Of a stretch of DNA of 60,460 nt, positions 44,526 through 52,832 are shown piece after piece. Made by a program: the position numbers and the translations under genes. This DNA comes from CAZQEZ01 sp964592475 (GTDB taxonomy: Bacteria; Bacteroidota; Bacteroidia; Cytophagales; Cyclobacteriaceae). Each line of letters opens with the position of its first letter. Position 1 is the first letter of the stretch. The DNA lies in NCBI GenBank assembly GCA_964592475.1, contig CAZQEZ010000006.1, positions 1-60,460 on the forward strand, read 5' to 3'. The notes under the pieces are model-generated. The model searched no databases. It saw nothing but the letters and a program-made list of their open reading frames with translations, and was not told where the DNA came from.

Positions 44526-44984
44526 TTATTGATCAAACTGCTTGAGTACATTTTTAAATTCAGCAGCCTGTTTATAACCTGGTACCGGGGTGATTTGTTG
44601 AAATGTTTCATCAATTAAAACAAATGTTGGATACCCGGTTACTCTAAATGCCCTGGCAAGCTCTCTTTTAGTTAATTGCACGCCATTAAAAGTTACTGTT
44701 TCATTACTTTCGGCATTAAGCTTCACCGCGTAGTAATTGTCATTGACATATTTTATCACTTCGGCATTTTGAAAAGTACTTTTGTCCATTTTTTTGCACC
44801 AGCCACACCAGTCGGTGTAAACATCTACAAAGACGCTTCTGGGTTGTTTTTTCCCCATTTCTTGAGCTTCTTCTATGGTAAGCCAATTAATTCCCGCCGC
44901 TGATGGTTTGTCGCCATTAGCTTGCGCATTGCACACTAAAGCTATTAAAAAGGTGAATATTAAAAGTCTGGTGAATAATTTCAT
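44526..44984 (-). CDS. Periplasmic thioredoxin-like protein
   Basis: 152-residue protein from ATG 44984, with a signal peptide (about residues 1-21, ending CNAQA) and a thioredoxin fold with the active-site motif CGWC (Cys60, Cys63) in YTDWCGWCKKMDKSTF. The cis-Pro lies in VTGYPTFVLIDE near residue 123. Probably a periplasmic disulfide reductase or folding factor. An upstream ATG at 45023 would add 13 residues before the signal sequence, which is less likely. Strong terminator downstream. Confidence 0.92.
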   Translation of the reverse strand: MKLFTRLLIFTFLIALVCNAQANGDKPSAAGINWLTIEEAQEMGKKQPRSVFVDVYTDWCGWCKKMDKSTFQNAEVIKYVNDNYYAVKLNAESNETVTFNGVQLTKRELARAFRVTGYPTFVLIDETFQQITPVPGYKQAAEFKNVLKQFDQ

Positions 44985-45186
44985 AAATACAGATTTTTTG
45001 GCAAAAATAATTAACGTTTTCAAATTTTTTTAGTTAAAATGCTACTATAAACTACATGACAATTATTTTAACAAAATAAATGCCAGATTTCAATTATTTT
45101 AGTAATAACGAATTTTCATAATCATTAGTTTATGCATAAATGTCAGGTTCAAGACAACGTTAGGAAATTATTTTAATGCAGATTAC

Positions 45187-45954
45187 TTAATCTAAGGCTT
45201 CTTGAATCCAACCTGGCCTGTCGGTAGTTATTCCTTTTACTCCCAGGTAAAATAGTTTTTTAGCTGTTTCAGCATCATTTACAGTATACACGTAAGTTTC
45301 CAAATCGTTATCTTTCATTTTTTTCATTAAGTCTTTATCTACTAATTGATAGTTCAGGTTTAATCCTTGCAAATTATTTTCTTTAGCTACTTTGATGGCA
45401 TTATCTGCCGAAGTATGCAAAAAGGAATGAAGCAGCCAATAAGCTGGAATTTCCGGCATTGCCTTCTTAGCTTGAATAATTGTTTCTTTATTAAAACTTA
45501 TGATGATCAACTGCTTTGATTTACTACTTTTTTCTAATAGTTGCTGCAAAAAATTTACAGTTTCGATTCCGGATTTTATTTCTACAACCAGTTTTTTACC
45601 CTTAGGGACAACATTTAAGACCTCTTGTAAAAAAGGGATTTTTTCACCGCCGAATTTATCATCCTTCCAACTGCCGGCTTCTAGTTTTCGCAATTCTTCA
45701 GCAGCAGTTTCATCTATTTTTCTATTTTCAGCAGTTGTTCTTTGGGTTGTTTTGTCATGTATAACCATTAACTGATTATCCTGGCTCAAATGAATATCTA
45801 CCTCCACTGCATCTGCATCTAATTTGTAGCCAAGCTTTACGGCAGCTATAGTATTCTCAGGCGCAATAAATGAGGCACCCCGATGAGCAATTATTTCCTG
45901 CGCAAAGACAATTTTGGGTATTAACATGAAAATGATTAATAATTTTAAATTCAT
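45187..45954 (-). CDS. Glycerophosphodiester phosphodiesterase
   Basis: 255-residue GDPD that hydrolyses glycerophosphodiesters to glycerol 3-phosphate and an alcohol. A signal peptide (about 18 residues) makes it periplasmic. The signature HRGASFIAPENT is near residue 24, EVDIHLSQDNQLMVIHD near residue 52 carries the metal ligands, and EIKSG near residue 125 the next one. The TIM barrel ends normally. It follows the propeller-cupredoxin gene by 20 bp, so it may be the last gene of that operon. Confidence 0.94.
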   Translation of the reverse strand: MNLKLLIIFMLIPKIVFAQEIIAHRGASFIAPENTIAAVKLGYKLDADAVEVDIHLSQDNQLMVIHDKTTQRTTAENRKIDETAAEELRKLEAGSWKDDKFGGEKIPFLQEVLNVVPKGKKLVVEIKSGIETVNFLQQLLEKSSKSKQLIIISFNKETIIQAKKAMPEIPAYWLLHSFLHTSADNAIKVAKENNLQGLNLNYQLVDKDLMKKMKDNDLETYVYTVNDAETAKKLFYLGVKGITTDRPGWIQEALD

Positions 45955-45974
45955 CGCTTTGGTAAATCAGGGAT

Positions 45975-47936
45975 TTAAATTTGCTGTTTGCCCGGTATTT
46001 TCGTTACTCTTATTATTCCATTCATGGTTTTCCAATGACCAGGCACAGTACATACAAAAGGATAATCTCCAGGTTTATCAGGTGCTTCAAAATAGATGCT
46101 TTCGCTAGTTTCCGGTTCTAATAATTTTGTGTGAAACAAGACCAAGTCAGTATCCGGAATATAACCAGTGGCAGTTCCTTCCAGGCCAAGATCTGTTGCC
46201 AATTTGCCTACAGTGGCTAGCTCTTTCGGCTCCACAATAAGTAAATTATGTTGCATATCATCAGGATTATTAAGGGTCAGCTTTACTTTACTACCGGCAG
46301 GAATCTCTATCAATTCTTTATCGTATTTCATTCCCGGAACAGTATTAATGACTATTTCCTTATCGATCTCCTGCCAACTTTCCGGCATATTAATAATTCT
46401 TTTTCGCTTCACTTTCATTTCTTTGCCTTCGCTACCCGCTATCATTTCTATTTCACCGGTATATTCTCTACCACCGGGTATCCGATTGATCGTGTAATAT
46501 CCTACATCATGTAATAAATTACTTCCGTCAGCGGCTTGCACATTTCCAAGCTTAATTTCGTGCACGTAACCAGCACGCAATCCATCAACTTTTAAATGAA
46601 CGCTGGTATTATCATCATTAGCTTGGGCCGAGTTTATCACGCAATTTAATATATTGATGGCAGGGCTCCCATAGATATGATGGTATTTATAGGTAAATCC
46701 TCTGATTTTATAATTACTGATATCTTCCAGAACGCTAGTAGGAACCTTCTTAGTAAATTCGACAACAAAACCATCAGGCTGGATTTTGATGGATTTCATT
46801 TCAAATGGAGTTTTTCCTGTCCAATCGAGACGTTGCAGCGCGAAGGGTTCCGGCCCAGTAGAACGCCATCCTCTACTGGTCATACCACCAAATAATTTAC
46901 CCTTTTTACCCCAGGTAAGGCGTATCAATCCGGAAGCATATCCTTCGCGAAAAGGAAAACAAGCACCTTGATAAACTCCCAGGATTTTCTCTAAATGTAC
47001 CCGCATGATTTTACTTTGACCCTGATCGCTTACCAGCAGCTGTCCTTCAAATGGCCCGAATTGTCCATCGGCATCAACAGTGACAATATCGGCAGTGGAA
47101 ATGCCCATTATACCATGGGGGAACCAAACTGCTGGTGGCTTTACTTCTTCAATTTTCATTTGAGCCTGGTACATAGTTCCTAAGGAGTCGGTAATAGCAG
47201 AAACTGGCAAATTTAGTGGTGACAACTTATCTTGTGTCCACCTTAAGCTTGCGGGGTTGCCAAGAAAATCTCCTCTTTCTACATGAGATATACGACCTGA
47301 GCCAACCCAGTCTCCCTGGTTTTCGGCATAAAATAAGTCTCCTTCGCTGTTAAAACCAAACCCTGCCGGAGAACGTAACCCACAAGCCCATGGAAACATT
47401 CGGCCATCGGGTAATATTCTCAAAAACCAACCACGCCATTTTGCTTTACTCACTCCTTTACCTTCCCAACCTAAGTTGAGAGTCACCAACATGCTTCCAT
47501 CAGGTAAAAATTTAGGTCCATAGGAATACTCATGATAATTGCCTGTGAGTGGCCATGTATACATGGTTTCAAACTTATCAGCATTATCGTCTCCATTTGA
47601 ATCGGAAATTTTAGTAATTTCGGCACGTTGAGTTACATAAATAGATCCATTGTGAACTGTTAAACCAAGCGGTTCGTGCAAACCTTTTGCAAAAAGCTGA
47701 TAGGAGGGTATTTGGTCTTTGTACAGGCCATCTACTAGCCAAATTTCTCCGCGGCGAGTACAAATAGCCAATCGTCCATCCGGCAAAAAATCCATACCTC
47801 CCACTTCTAAAAGTACATTTTCCGGTATAGGCAATGAATTTAATTGATAAAATTCGTTTTCCTTTTCAGCCAATGATTGGGATAAGCACAGATGGCTTAT
47901 AGTTATGAGTAATAGAGCAATATAAATCTTTTTCAT
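45975..47936 (-). CDS. Beta-propeller (glucose/sorbosone dehydrogenase-like) protein with C-terminal cupredoxin domain
   Basis: Secreted 653-residue fusion. Signal peptide MKKIYIALLLITISHLCLS. The N-terminal part (about 35-380) is a six-bladed propeller of the PQQ-type glucose/sorbosone dehydrogenase kind: VGGMDFLPDGRLAICTRRGEIW near residue 45 and later GFGFNSEGDLFYAENQGDW. A central domain follows (about 390-500). The C-terminal cupredoxin keeps copper ligands: MQHNLLI (His), then CTVPGHWKTM (Cys, His, Met) near residue 630. It could pass electrons from a sugar or alcohol to a blue copper site. Its ATG overlaps the stop of the PA14 gene by one base. Confidence 0.88.
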   Translation of the reverse strand: MKKIYIALLLITISHLCLSQSLAEKENEFYQLNSLPIPENVLLEVGGMDFLPDGRLAICTRRGEIWLVDGLYKDQIPSYQLFAKGLHEPLGLTVHNGSIYVTQRAEITKISDSNGDDNADKFETMYTWPLTGNYHEYSYGPKFLPDGSMLVTLNLGWEGKGVSKAKWRGWFLRILPDGRMFPWACGLRSPAGFGFNSEGDLFYAENQGDWVGSGRISHVERGDFLGNPASLRWTQDKLSPLNLPVSAITDSLGTMYQAQMKIEEVKPPAVWFPHGIMGISTADIVTVDADGQFGPFEGQLLVSDQGQSKIMRVHLEKILGVYQGACFPFREGYASGLIRLTWGKKGKLFGGMTSRGWRSTGPEPFALQRLDWTGKTPFEMKSIKIQPDGFVVEFTKKVPTSVLEDISNYKIRGFTYKYHHIYGSPAINILNCVINSAQANDDNTSVHLKVDGLRAGYVHEIKLGNVQAADGSNLLHDVGYYTINRIPGGREYTGEIEMIAGSEGKEMKVKRKRIINMPESWQEIDKEIVINTVPGMKYDKELIEIPAGSKVKLTLNNPDDMQHNLLIVEPKELATVGKLATDLGLEGTATGYIPDTDLVLFHTKLLEPETSESIYFEAPDKPGDYPFVCTVPGHWKTMNGIIRVTKIPGKQQI

Positions 47937-49762
47937 TAAAATATTATTTCGTATTCCACACTTGCATTTAAATCAAATAAACCAGTAGAAGCTACCAATT
48001 CCTTTTCGTTTTCTGTTTCTCTTAGAAGTAAATTCATTCCCTCAATTTTCTCTATTTTAAGCAGGTATCCCGGGTCGCTAATCATATAAACCCCTGGCTC
48101 CAACTCAAATATATCACCTCCTTTGGCTAATGCAAGCCACAAGCCTGCGGGAGGATTATTTATGTCAATATATCTTTTTAAACCTCCTTCAGTAGGAACA
48201 AAGTGATCTTTAATCGTATTATCGTTCCACGAGTAGTAAAAAGATGGTTTGCCCGCTTTATCTAATTCATACCGAATAAAACGATAATTTTCTTTGTTAA
48301 CCAGCGAATCGGGCCATTGCTTTCTTTGTCCGCTAAGCATTTGCCAATTGTAAGCAGCCGCCGGGGTAATGGTCTCTGAAAGTGGAACGATCATCTGTTC
48401 GATGCCCCTATTTTGCCACATTGATTGAGTATTGGCAAAATTGCCTCGCCACACGTGAAGCAAACTACCCGAAGCTAAGTCGTAAGTATAATGAACGCCT
48501 TCCGGGTTGCCTACTGCCATAGTATGCGTGTATTTCTTTTCTGAAGCATTGCCAAGAAATTGGGGATAGCCAACAAATCCTCTCTGTAAATAAGATTCAC
48601 TAGCAGGAACTAATGAATATTCCGGATTGGGAACAAAACGCGTATTTGCTTCCAGCACACTGTTCAATAGCTTACGCTCGTTATCACCTATTTGATAATG
48701 CAGGATGAGAGCAGAACCGCCAGTGCCTTGAAAATAATGTAACTTTAAAGGATAAGTTCCTTTTTTTAAATCTACCGCAGCGGTTTTTTCTTCAGGGCCA
48801 TGGGTGCCATCATGTTCGATCACAAGTTTATTATCAATCCAAAGTTTAGATCCATCATCTGAAGCTAGCCAAAATTTAACTTCACTATCATTAGCTACTT
48901 TAAGATTTCCTTCGTATTCAATAGCATATTGCTGACTTCTTTGTCTCACCTCCCTGATATTAAAAACATCTGTTGAACCTTGTGATTTCGGTGCTATAGT
49001 TGAAAAGTCCGGTAGTTTGGTCCAGGCTTTACCACTATTTTCATAATAATTATAGTTCATATCTGAAATATACACAGGAATTGTGTCCATTCTTTTTTGA
49101 ATTAGTTCCGGGGTAAAATACTCAATATCTCCTAAAGCAAATTCTCCGCGTTTCGGTAGCCATCTGACTTTCCAACTTTCTTTACTATTTAAAGGCAAAT
49201 TTATGCTTTGGTGGATTAAGTTATTATTTAAAAAAATCTGGTTAATGTTAAGTAATTGATTTTGCAGATCTGCTTTGGCATTAATTTTTAATGTCTGCCA
49301 AACCACAGCCTTTCTATTACTTCCATTATATGGTTTTTGAGTAAAATTTCTTCCATTGGTCAATGTACCCGAAACAATACCTGGTATTTGATTTGCTAAT
49401 ATTATTTGATAATCATCATAAAAATTAAAAGCGAAACTGCTTCTTTCGTTTAAAGAAAAATACATATTTAATTCCAGGTCTTGATAATCCCAATTGGAGA
49501 CTAATGCTTCCGGAGTTTGCTCTAAATCACATACTAAGATGGGCTGGTCATGATAGGATTTAACCAGGTTTATAGCCCACTTTGGCTCTCTTTCTTGGGC
49601 CATTTTCCAGCCCTTGGGTATTTCAGCATCTTTATTAAGTTCCCAACGAGCCATCAGCACCGGAGGCTTTTGTTCATCCTGCTTAACGCTCACAGTTTTT
49701 ACCCCATTGTCGCAGGCGAATAGGAGCAGGATTACCAATAATAAACAATAATTTTTATTCAT
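47936..49762 (-). CDS. PA14-domain lipoprotein (DUF6797-like)
   Basis: 608-residue lipoprotein with lipobox LLFACD (Cys near residue 17). The N-terminal half (about 40-230) is a beta-rich jelly-roll-like region that I tentatively relate to DUF6797 proteins. Residues about 285-380 form a PA14 carbohydrate-binding domain: NDSEVKFWLASDDGSKLWIDN and LKKGTYPLKLHYFQGTGGSAL. The C-terminal 230 residues are unassigned. It is coupled by TAATG overlap to the propeller-cupredoxin gene, so the two probably act together at the cell surface on a carbohydrate. Confidence 0.82.
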   Translation of the reverse strand: MNKNYCLLLVILLLFACDNGVKTVSVKQDEQKPPVLMARWELNKDAEIPKGWKMAQEREPKWAINLVKSYHDQPILVCDLEQTPEALVSNWDYQDLELNMYFSLNERSSFAFNFYDDYQIILANQIPGIVSGTLTNGRNFTQKPYNGSNRKAVVWQTLKINAKADLQNQLLNINQIFLNNNLIHQSINLPLNSKESWKVRWLPKRGEFALGDIEYFTPELIQKRMDTIPVYISDMNYNYYENSGKAWTKLPDFSTIAPKSQGSTDVFNIREVRQRSQQYAIEYEGNLKVANDSEVKFWLASDDGSKLWIDNKLVIEHDGTHGPEEKTAAVDLKKGTYPLKLHYFQGTGGSALILHYQIGDNERKLLNSVLEANTRFVPNPEYSLVPASESYLQRGFVGYPQFLGNASEKKYTHTMAVGNPEGVHYTYDLASGSLLHVWRGNFANTQSMWQNRGIEQMIVPLSETITPAAAYNWQMLSGQRKQWPDSLVNKENYRFIRYELDKAGKPSFYYSWNDNTIKDHFVPTEGGLKRYIDINNPPAGLWLALAKGGDIFELEPGVYMISDPGYLLKIEKIEGMNLLLRETENEKELVASTGLFDLNASVEYEIIF

Positions 49763-49905
49763 TTAAAAATAATTTTCGGATTTATAAATACAATGAGTAG
49801 ACTTAAGCAAAATTGCTCGAAAATAGTTAAAAAAAATCAATTACACCAATAGCAAGACATCTTTAAGCATTATTTGATTTTGTAATTTTATTTTCTTTTA
49901 ATATC

Positions 49906-50100
49906 TTGCCTGTAAATAAGCGTGTATTCGAAGAAATAGGTATCAGTGAGTATTGGTATAGCAATAGTGGTTATACATTTAAAAAAAATTATGTATTTGT
50001 ATTAGGTGATAATCGGCATAACTCATTGGATTCGAGATTTAAAGGCTTTGTACCAATGGAAAATATACATGGAGTTGCATATAAATATAATTTTTGGTAA
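49906..50100 (+). pseudogene. Signal peptidase I C-terminal remnant
   Basis: A 64-codon frame opening with TTG encodes only the C-terminal box of a type I signal peptidase: NYVFVLGDNRHNSLDSRFKG, then VPMENIHGVAYKY. The membrane anchor, catalytic Ser and catalytic Lys boxes are absent, and no earlier part is found in other frames in the preceding 140 bp. It cannot be an active peptidase and is judged a relic, most likely untranslated. Confidence 0.75.
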
Positions 50101-50102
50101 AA

Positions 50103-50471
50103 ATGGAAAAGAAATGCCTGGATTGTGGTGAAGTATTAATGGGAAGATCGGATAAAAAGTTTTGTTCTGATTATTGCAGAAGTAATTATTACAATAAACA
50201 TCATAGTGAAACAAAAAAGAATATTACCCGGATAAACAAAATATTGAAGAAAAACCATACTATTTTATGTGACTTGAATCCAGCAGGAAAATCGACAATG
50301 CATCGCGATGTTTTATTGGCGAAGGGGTTCAATTTCAAGTATTTTACCAGCATTTATACCACCAAAGCCGGGGCTACTTATTATTTTTGTTATGAACAAG
50401 GATATTTGCCCATCGATAATAGTTTTTACGCGCTAGTAATAAGACAGGAAAAGACCGATAAGAAGGAGTGA
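50103..50471 (+). CDS. Small zinc-ribbon conserved protein
   Basis: 122-residue protein from ATG 50103. The N terminus is a four-Cys zinc ribbon, CLDCG near residue 4 and CSDYCR near residue 20. The rest is mixed helix/strand with KILKKNHTILCDLNP near residue 45 and TYYFCYEQGYLPI near residue 95. I know related Bacteroidota hypotheticals but no function. The next gene starts about 45 bp downstream and may be co-transcribed. An upstream TTG in the frame is not preferred. Confidence 0.78.
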   Translation: MEKKCLDCGEVLMGRSDKKFCSDYCRSNYYNKHHSETKKNITRINKILKKNHTILCDLNPAGKSTMHRDVLLAKGFNFKYFTSIYTTKAGATYYFCYEQGYLPIDNSFYALVIRQEKTDKKE

Positions 50472-50517
50472 TTGTCATTTTTTCTTATTTTTGCAAATGT
50501 TCAATTTAAAGTCTTTT

Positions 50518-51255
50518 ATGAATGATGACTATTATTTGCAGGTAATTGGCTCCGGTGATGCATTTCATAGCGGAGCTAAATTTCATACCTCTTATTTTTA
50601 TCACACCCCAAACCATAATTTTCTAATTGATTGTGGCGCTACTACCTTATTAGGATTAAAGAAGTTAAATATATCTACAAATAATATTGATACTATCATC
50701 ATTTCTCATTTCCATGGTGATCATTTTGGGGGTTTGCCGTTTTTACTTTTGGAAATGAACAAATTAGAACAAAGAAATAAACCACTTCGAATTGTAGCGC
50801 CAAAATCTGAAAAAAATAAAATCAGGCATTTATTTACGCTTTTGTACCCAGGTGCTGAAGACACATTGGACAAACTGGATATAACTTATTTAAATTTAGA
50901 AAAACAATTATTTATAGGTGATATTATAATTGAATCATTTGCAGTTAATCATGCTCCAAATATATCATGCTTTGGTCTTTCAATAGCGGATAAAAAAAAG
51001 AAGCTAGCATTTTCCGGTGACACCGAATGGTGTGAAAATCTTATTCCTTTAGCCAAAGATTCAAATTTGTTTCTGTGTGAATGCAACTTTTACGATCAAA
51101 ATATAAAAGGTCATTTAAATTATGTACAGATAAAAAATAATGTTAGTTTAATTAAATCAGAAAAAATAATACTTACGCATGCTGGTAATAGCATGCTGGA
51201 ACGCAAAAATATTGATTTGGAAATTGCCAGCGATGGTGACATTTACTTTATTTAA
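50518..51255 (+). CDS. MBL-fold metallo-hydrolase
   Basis: Metallo-beta-lactamase fold hydrolase of 245 residues. The two-metal signature HFHGDHFGG is near residue 71, FLIDCGATTLLGL near residue 34, the FSGDTEWCE Asp near residue 165, and the final metal His in ILTHAGNS. The family includes tRNase Z-like and phosphodiesterase-like enzymes; a specific substrate is not assigned. The frame is open from 50491, but the ATG at 50518 is near the usual start. Followed after 16 bp by a small unknown gene. Confidence 0.9.
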   Translation: MNDDYYLQVIGSGDAFHSGAKFHTSYFYHTPNHNFLIDCGATTLLGLKKLNISTNNIDTIIISHFHGDHFGGLPFLLLEMNKLEQRNKPLRIVAPKSEKNKIRHLFTLLYPGAEDTLDKLDITYLNLEKQLFIGDIIIESFAVNHAPNISCFGLSIADKKKKLAFSGDTEWCENLIPLAKDSNLFLCECNFYDQNIKGHLNYVQIKNNVSLIKSEKIILTHAGNSMLERKNIDLEIASDGDIYFI

Positions 51256-51271
51256 AAAATAAAAGAACGCT

Positions 51272-51559
51272 ATGAATTTTGAAGAATTTAAATCTACCCT
51301 AAAACTTGACACTCCACCGGCAACAATTAATGAAGAACTTAAAGCACTATGGCTTGATGGCACAGGAAAATGGGATGCAGCCCATGAATTGGCGCAGAAA
51401 ATTGGCGGTGTAAACGGTGCCTGGATACATGCCTATTTGCACAGAGAAGAGGGCGATAATAATAATGCTAATTATTGGTACAGTAAAGCAGGCAAGCCAA
51501 TGTCTGATTTGTCGCTGAACAAGGAGTGGGAAAGTTTAGTAAGAGAATTTTTGAAATAA
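51272..51559 (+). CDS. Small conserved hypothetical protein
   Basis: 95-residue protein, mostly helical and Trp-rich: WLDGTGKWDAAHELAQKIGG near residue 29 and AWIHAYLHREEGDNNNANYWY near residue 49. This pattern recurs in small bacterial hypotheticals of the same length, and I assign no function. It is 16 bp after the MBL gene and 7 bp before the next gene, so these are probably one operon. Confidence 0.85.
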   Translation: MNFEEFKSTLKLDTPPATINEELKALWLDGTGKWDAAHELAQKIGGVNGAWIHAYLHREEGDNNNANYWYSKAGKPMSDLSLNKEWESLVREFLK

Positions 51560-51566
51560 AATAACC

Positions 51567-52586
51567 ATGAATAAAGAACATTATATAATAGAAAAAGCAG
51601 GCGCGATCGATAACCTGAAATTAAAAAAAGCGGAACTGGCCGAACCTAAAGCAAATGAAGTAACTGTAGCAACAAAGGCCATTGGGTTAAATTTTGCAGA
51701 TGTTTTTGCTATAAAGGGCTTGTACCGAGCAGCTCCAAAAAACGATTTTGTGCCCGGCTTAGAATACTCAGGTGTGATTGAAAAAGTAGGAGAGGGGGTG
51801 ACAAAATTTAAAAAAGGAGATAAAATAATGGGGGTAACCCGTTTTGGCGCCTATACTACTTATCTCAATATTGAACAAGAATATATTTACCCTTTACCTG
51901 AAGACTGGTCTTTTGAAGAAGGTGCTGCATACCTGGTACAAGTACTTACCGCTTATTACGCTTTGGTGAAATTGGGTGATTTGCAACCAGACGCCACTGT
52001 ACTTATTCATAGCGCTGCAGGTGGTGTGGGTATATGGGCCAATAGGATTGCCAAAAAATACAATGCTTTTACTATAGGTACAGTAGGTAGGCCAAATAAA
52101 GTCGATTTTTGTAAGCAAGAAGGCTATGATCAAGTAATTGTTCGCGACGAAAAGCATTTTAAAAAACAACTGAAAGATAGCTTGGCGGGCAGAGATTTGA
52201 ACTTAGTAATGGATAGCATAGGAGGTGGTATTTTTAAAGACAGCTTTGTGCAATTAGCATCTCAAGGTAGAATAGTTGTATATGGATCAGCAAGATACAC
52301 CACCTACGGATCTAAAGTAAATATGATTAAATTACTGTATCAATATTTGAAACGACCAAAAATAGATCCACAATCTATGATCAATTATAATAAATCGATC
52401 ATGGGGTTTAATTTGATCTATTTGTATAAACAGGCAGATTTAATGCAAGCATTGGTAAGTAAGCTACAGGATATGTATTTGCCCAAACCGGAAGTTGGCC
52501 ATACGTTTAACTTTAAATCCTTACATGAAGCCGTCTACCTATTTCAAAGCGGTAAAACTAAGGGTAAGGTTGTATTGCAAGTTTAA
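51567..52586 (+). CDS. MDR-family NADPH:quinone-type reductase
   Basis: 339-residue zinc-independent medium-chain reductase. LNFADVFAIKGLY near residue 37 and PGLEYSGVIEKVGEGVTKF near residue 65 mark the substrate domain. The NADPH motif is LIHSAAGGVGIWANRIAKKY near residue 147. No catalytic zinc ligands are seen, as in quinone oxidoreductases. The start is 7 bp after the small gene, continuing the operon. The substrate (quinone or enone) is unknown. Confidence 0.92.
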   Translation: MNKEHYIIEKAGAIDNLKLKKAELAEPKANEVTVATKAIGLNFADVFAIKGLYRAAPKNDFVPGLEYSGVIEKVGEGVTKFKKGDKIMGVTRFGAYTTYLNIEQEYIYPLPEDWSFEEGAAYLVQVLTAYYALVKLGDLQPDATVLIHSAAGGVGIWANRIAKKYNAFTIGTVGRPNKVDFCKQEGYDQVIVRDEKHFKKQLKDSLAGRDLNLVMDSIGGGIFKDSFVQLASQGRIVVYGSARYTTYGSKVNMIKLLYQYLKRPKIDPQSMINYNKSIMGFNLIYLYKQADLMQALVSKLQDMYLPKPEVGHTFNFKSLHEAVYLFQSGKTKGKVVLQV

Positions 52587-52832
52587 CCATATCGATTTCA
52601 TTTTAAATTATAAATTATACCCTTATTTATTACATATTCTCTTACTTGTTGAATTTTGTTTTTTAATGATTATTTGCAAAATATTCTAAAAAAACTCTAA
52701 TTTTACATATAAACCAGTTATATCAAATTGTTTAATTTTCTTTTTTTAGCGAATTATAACAGCATCATCATTCTAAGATGATTTTCCATCGGCGATATAC
52801 TGGGCCAAAATTTTATAGTTGGTAATCAAGGA

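Noticed and set aside
50491..50517. Upstream extension of the MBL hydrolase
   Set aside because: Possible, but the ATG at 50518 places the first conserved strand at the usual distance; not resolvable by eye.
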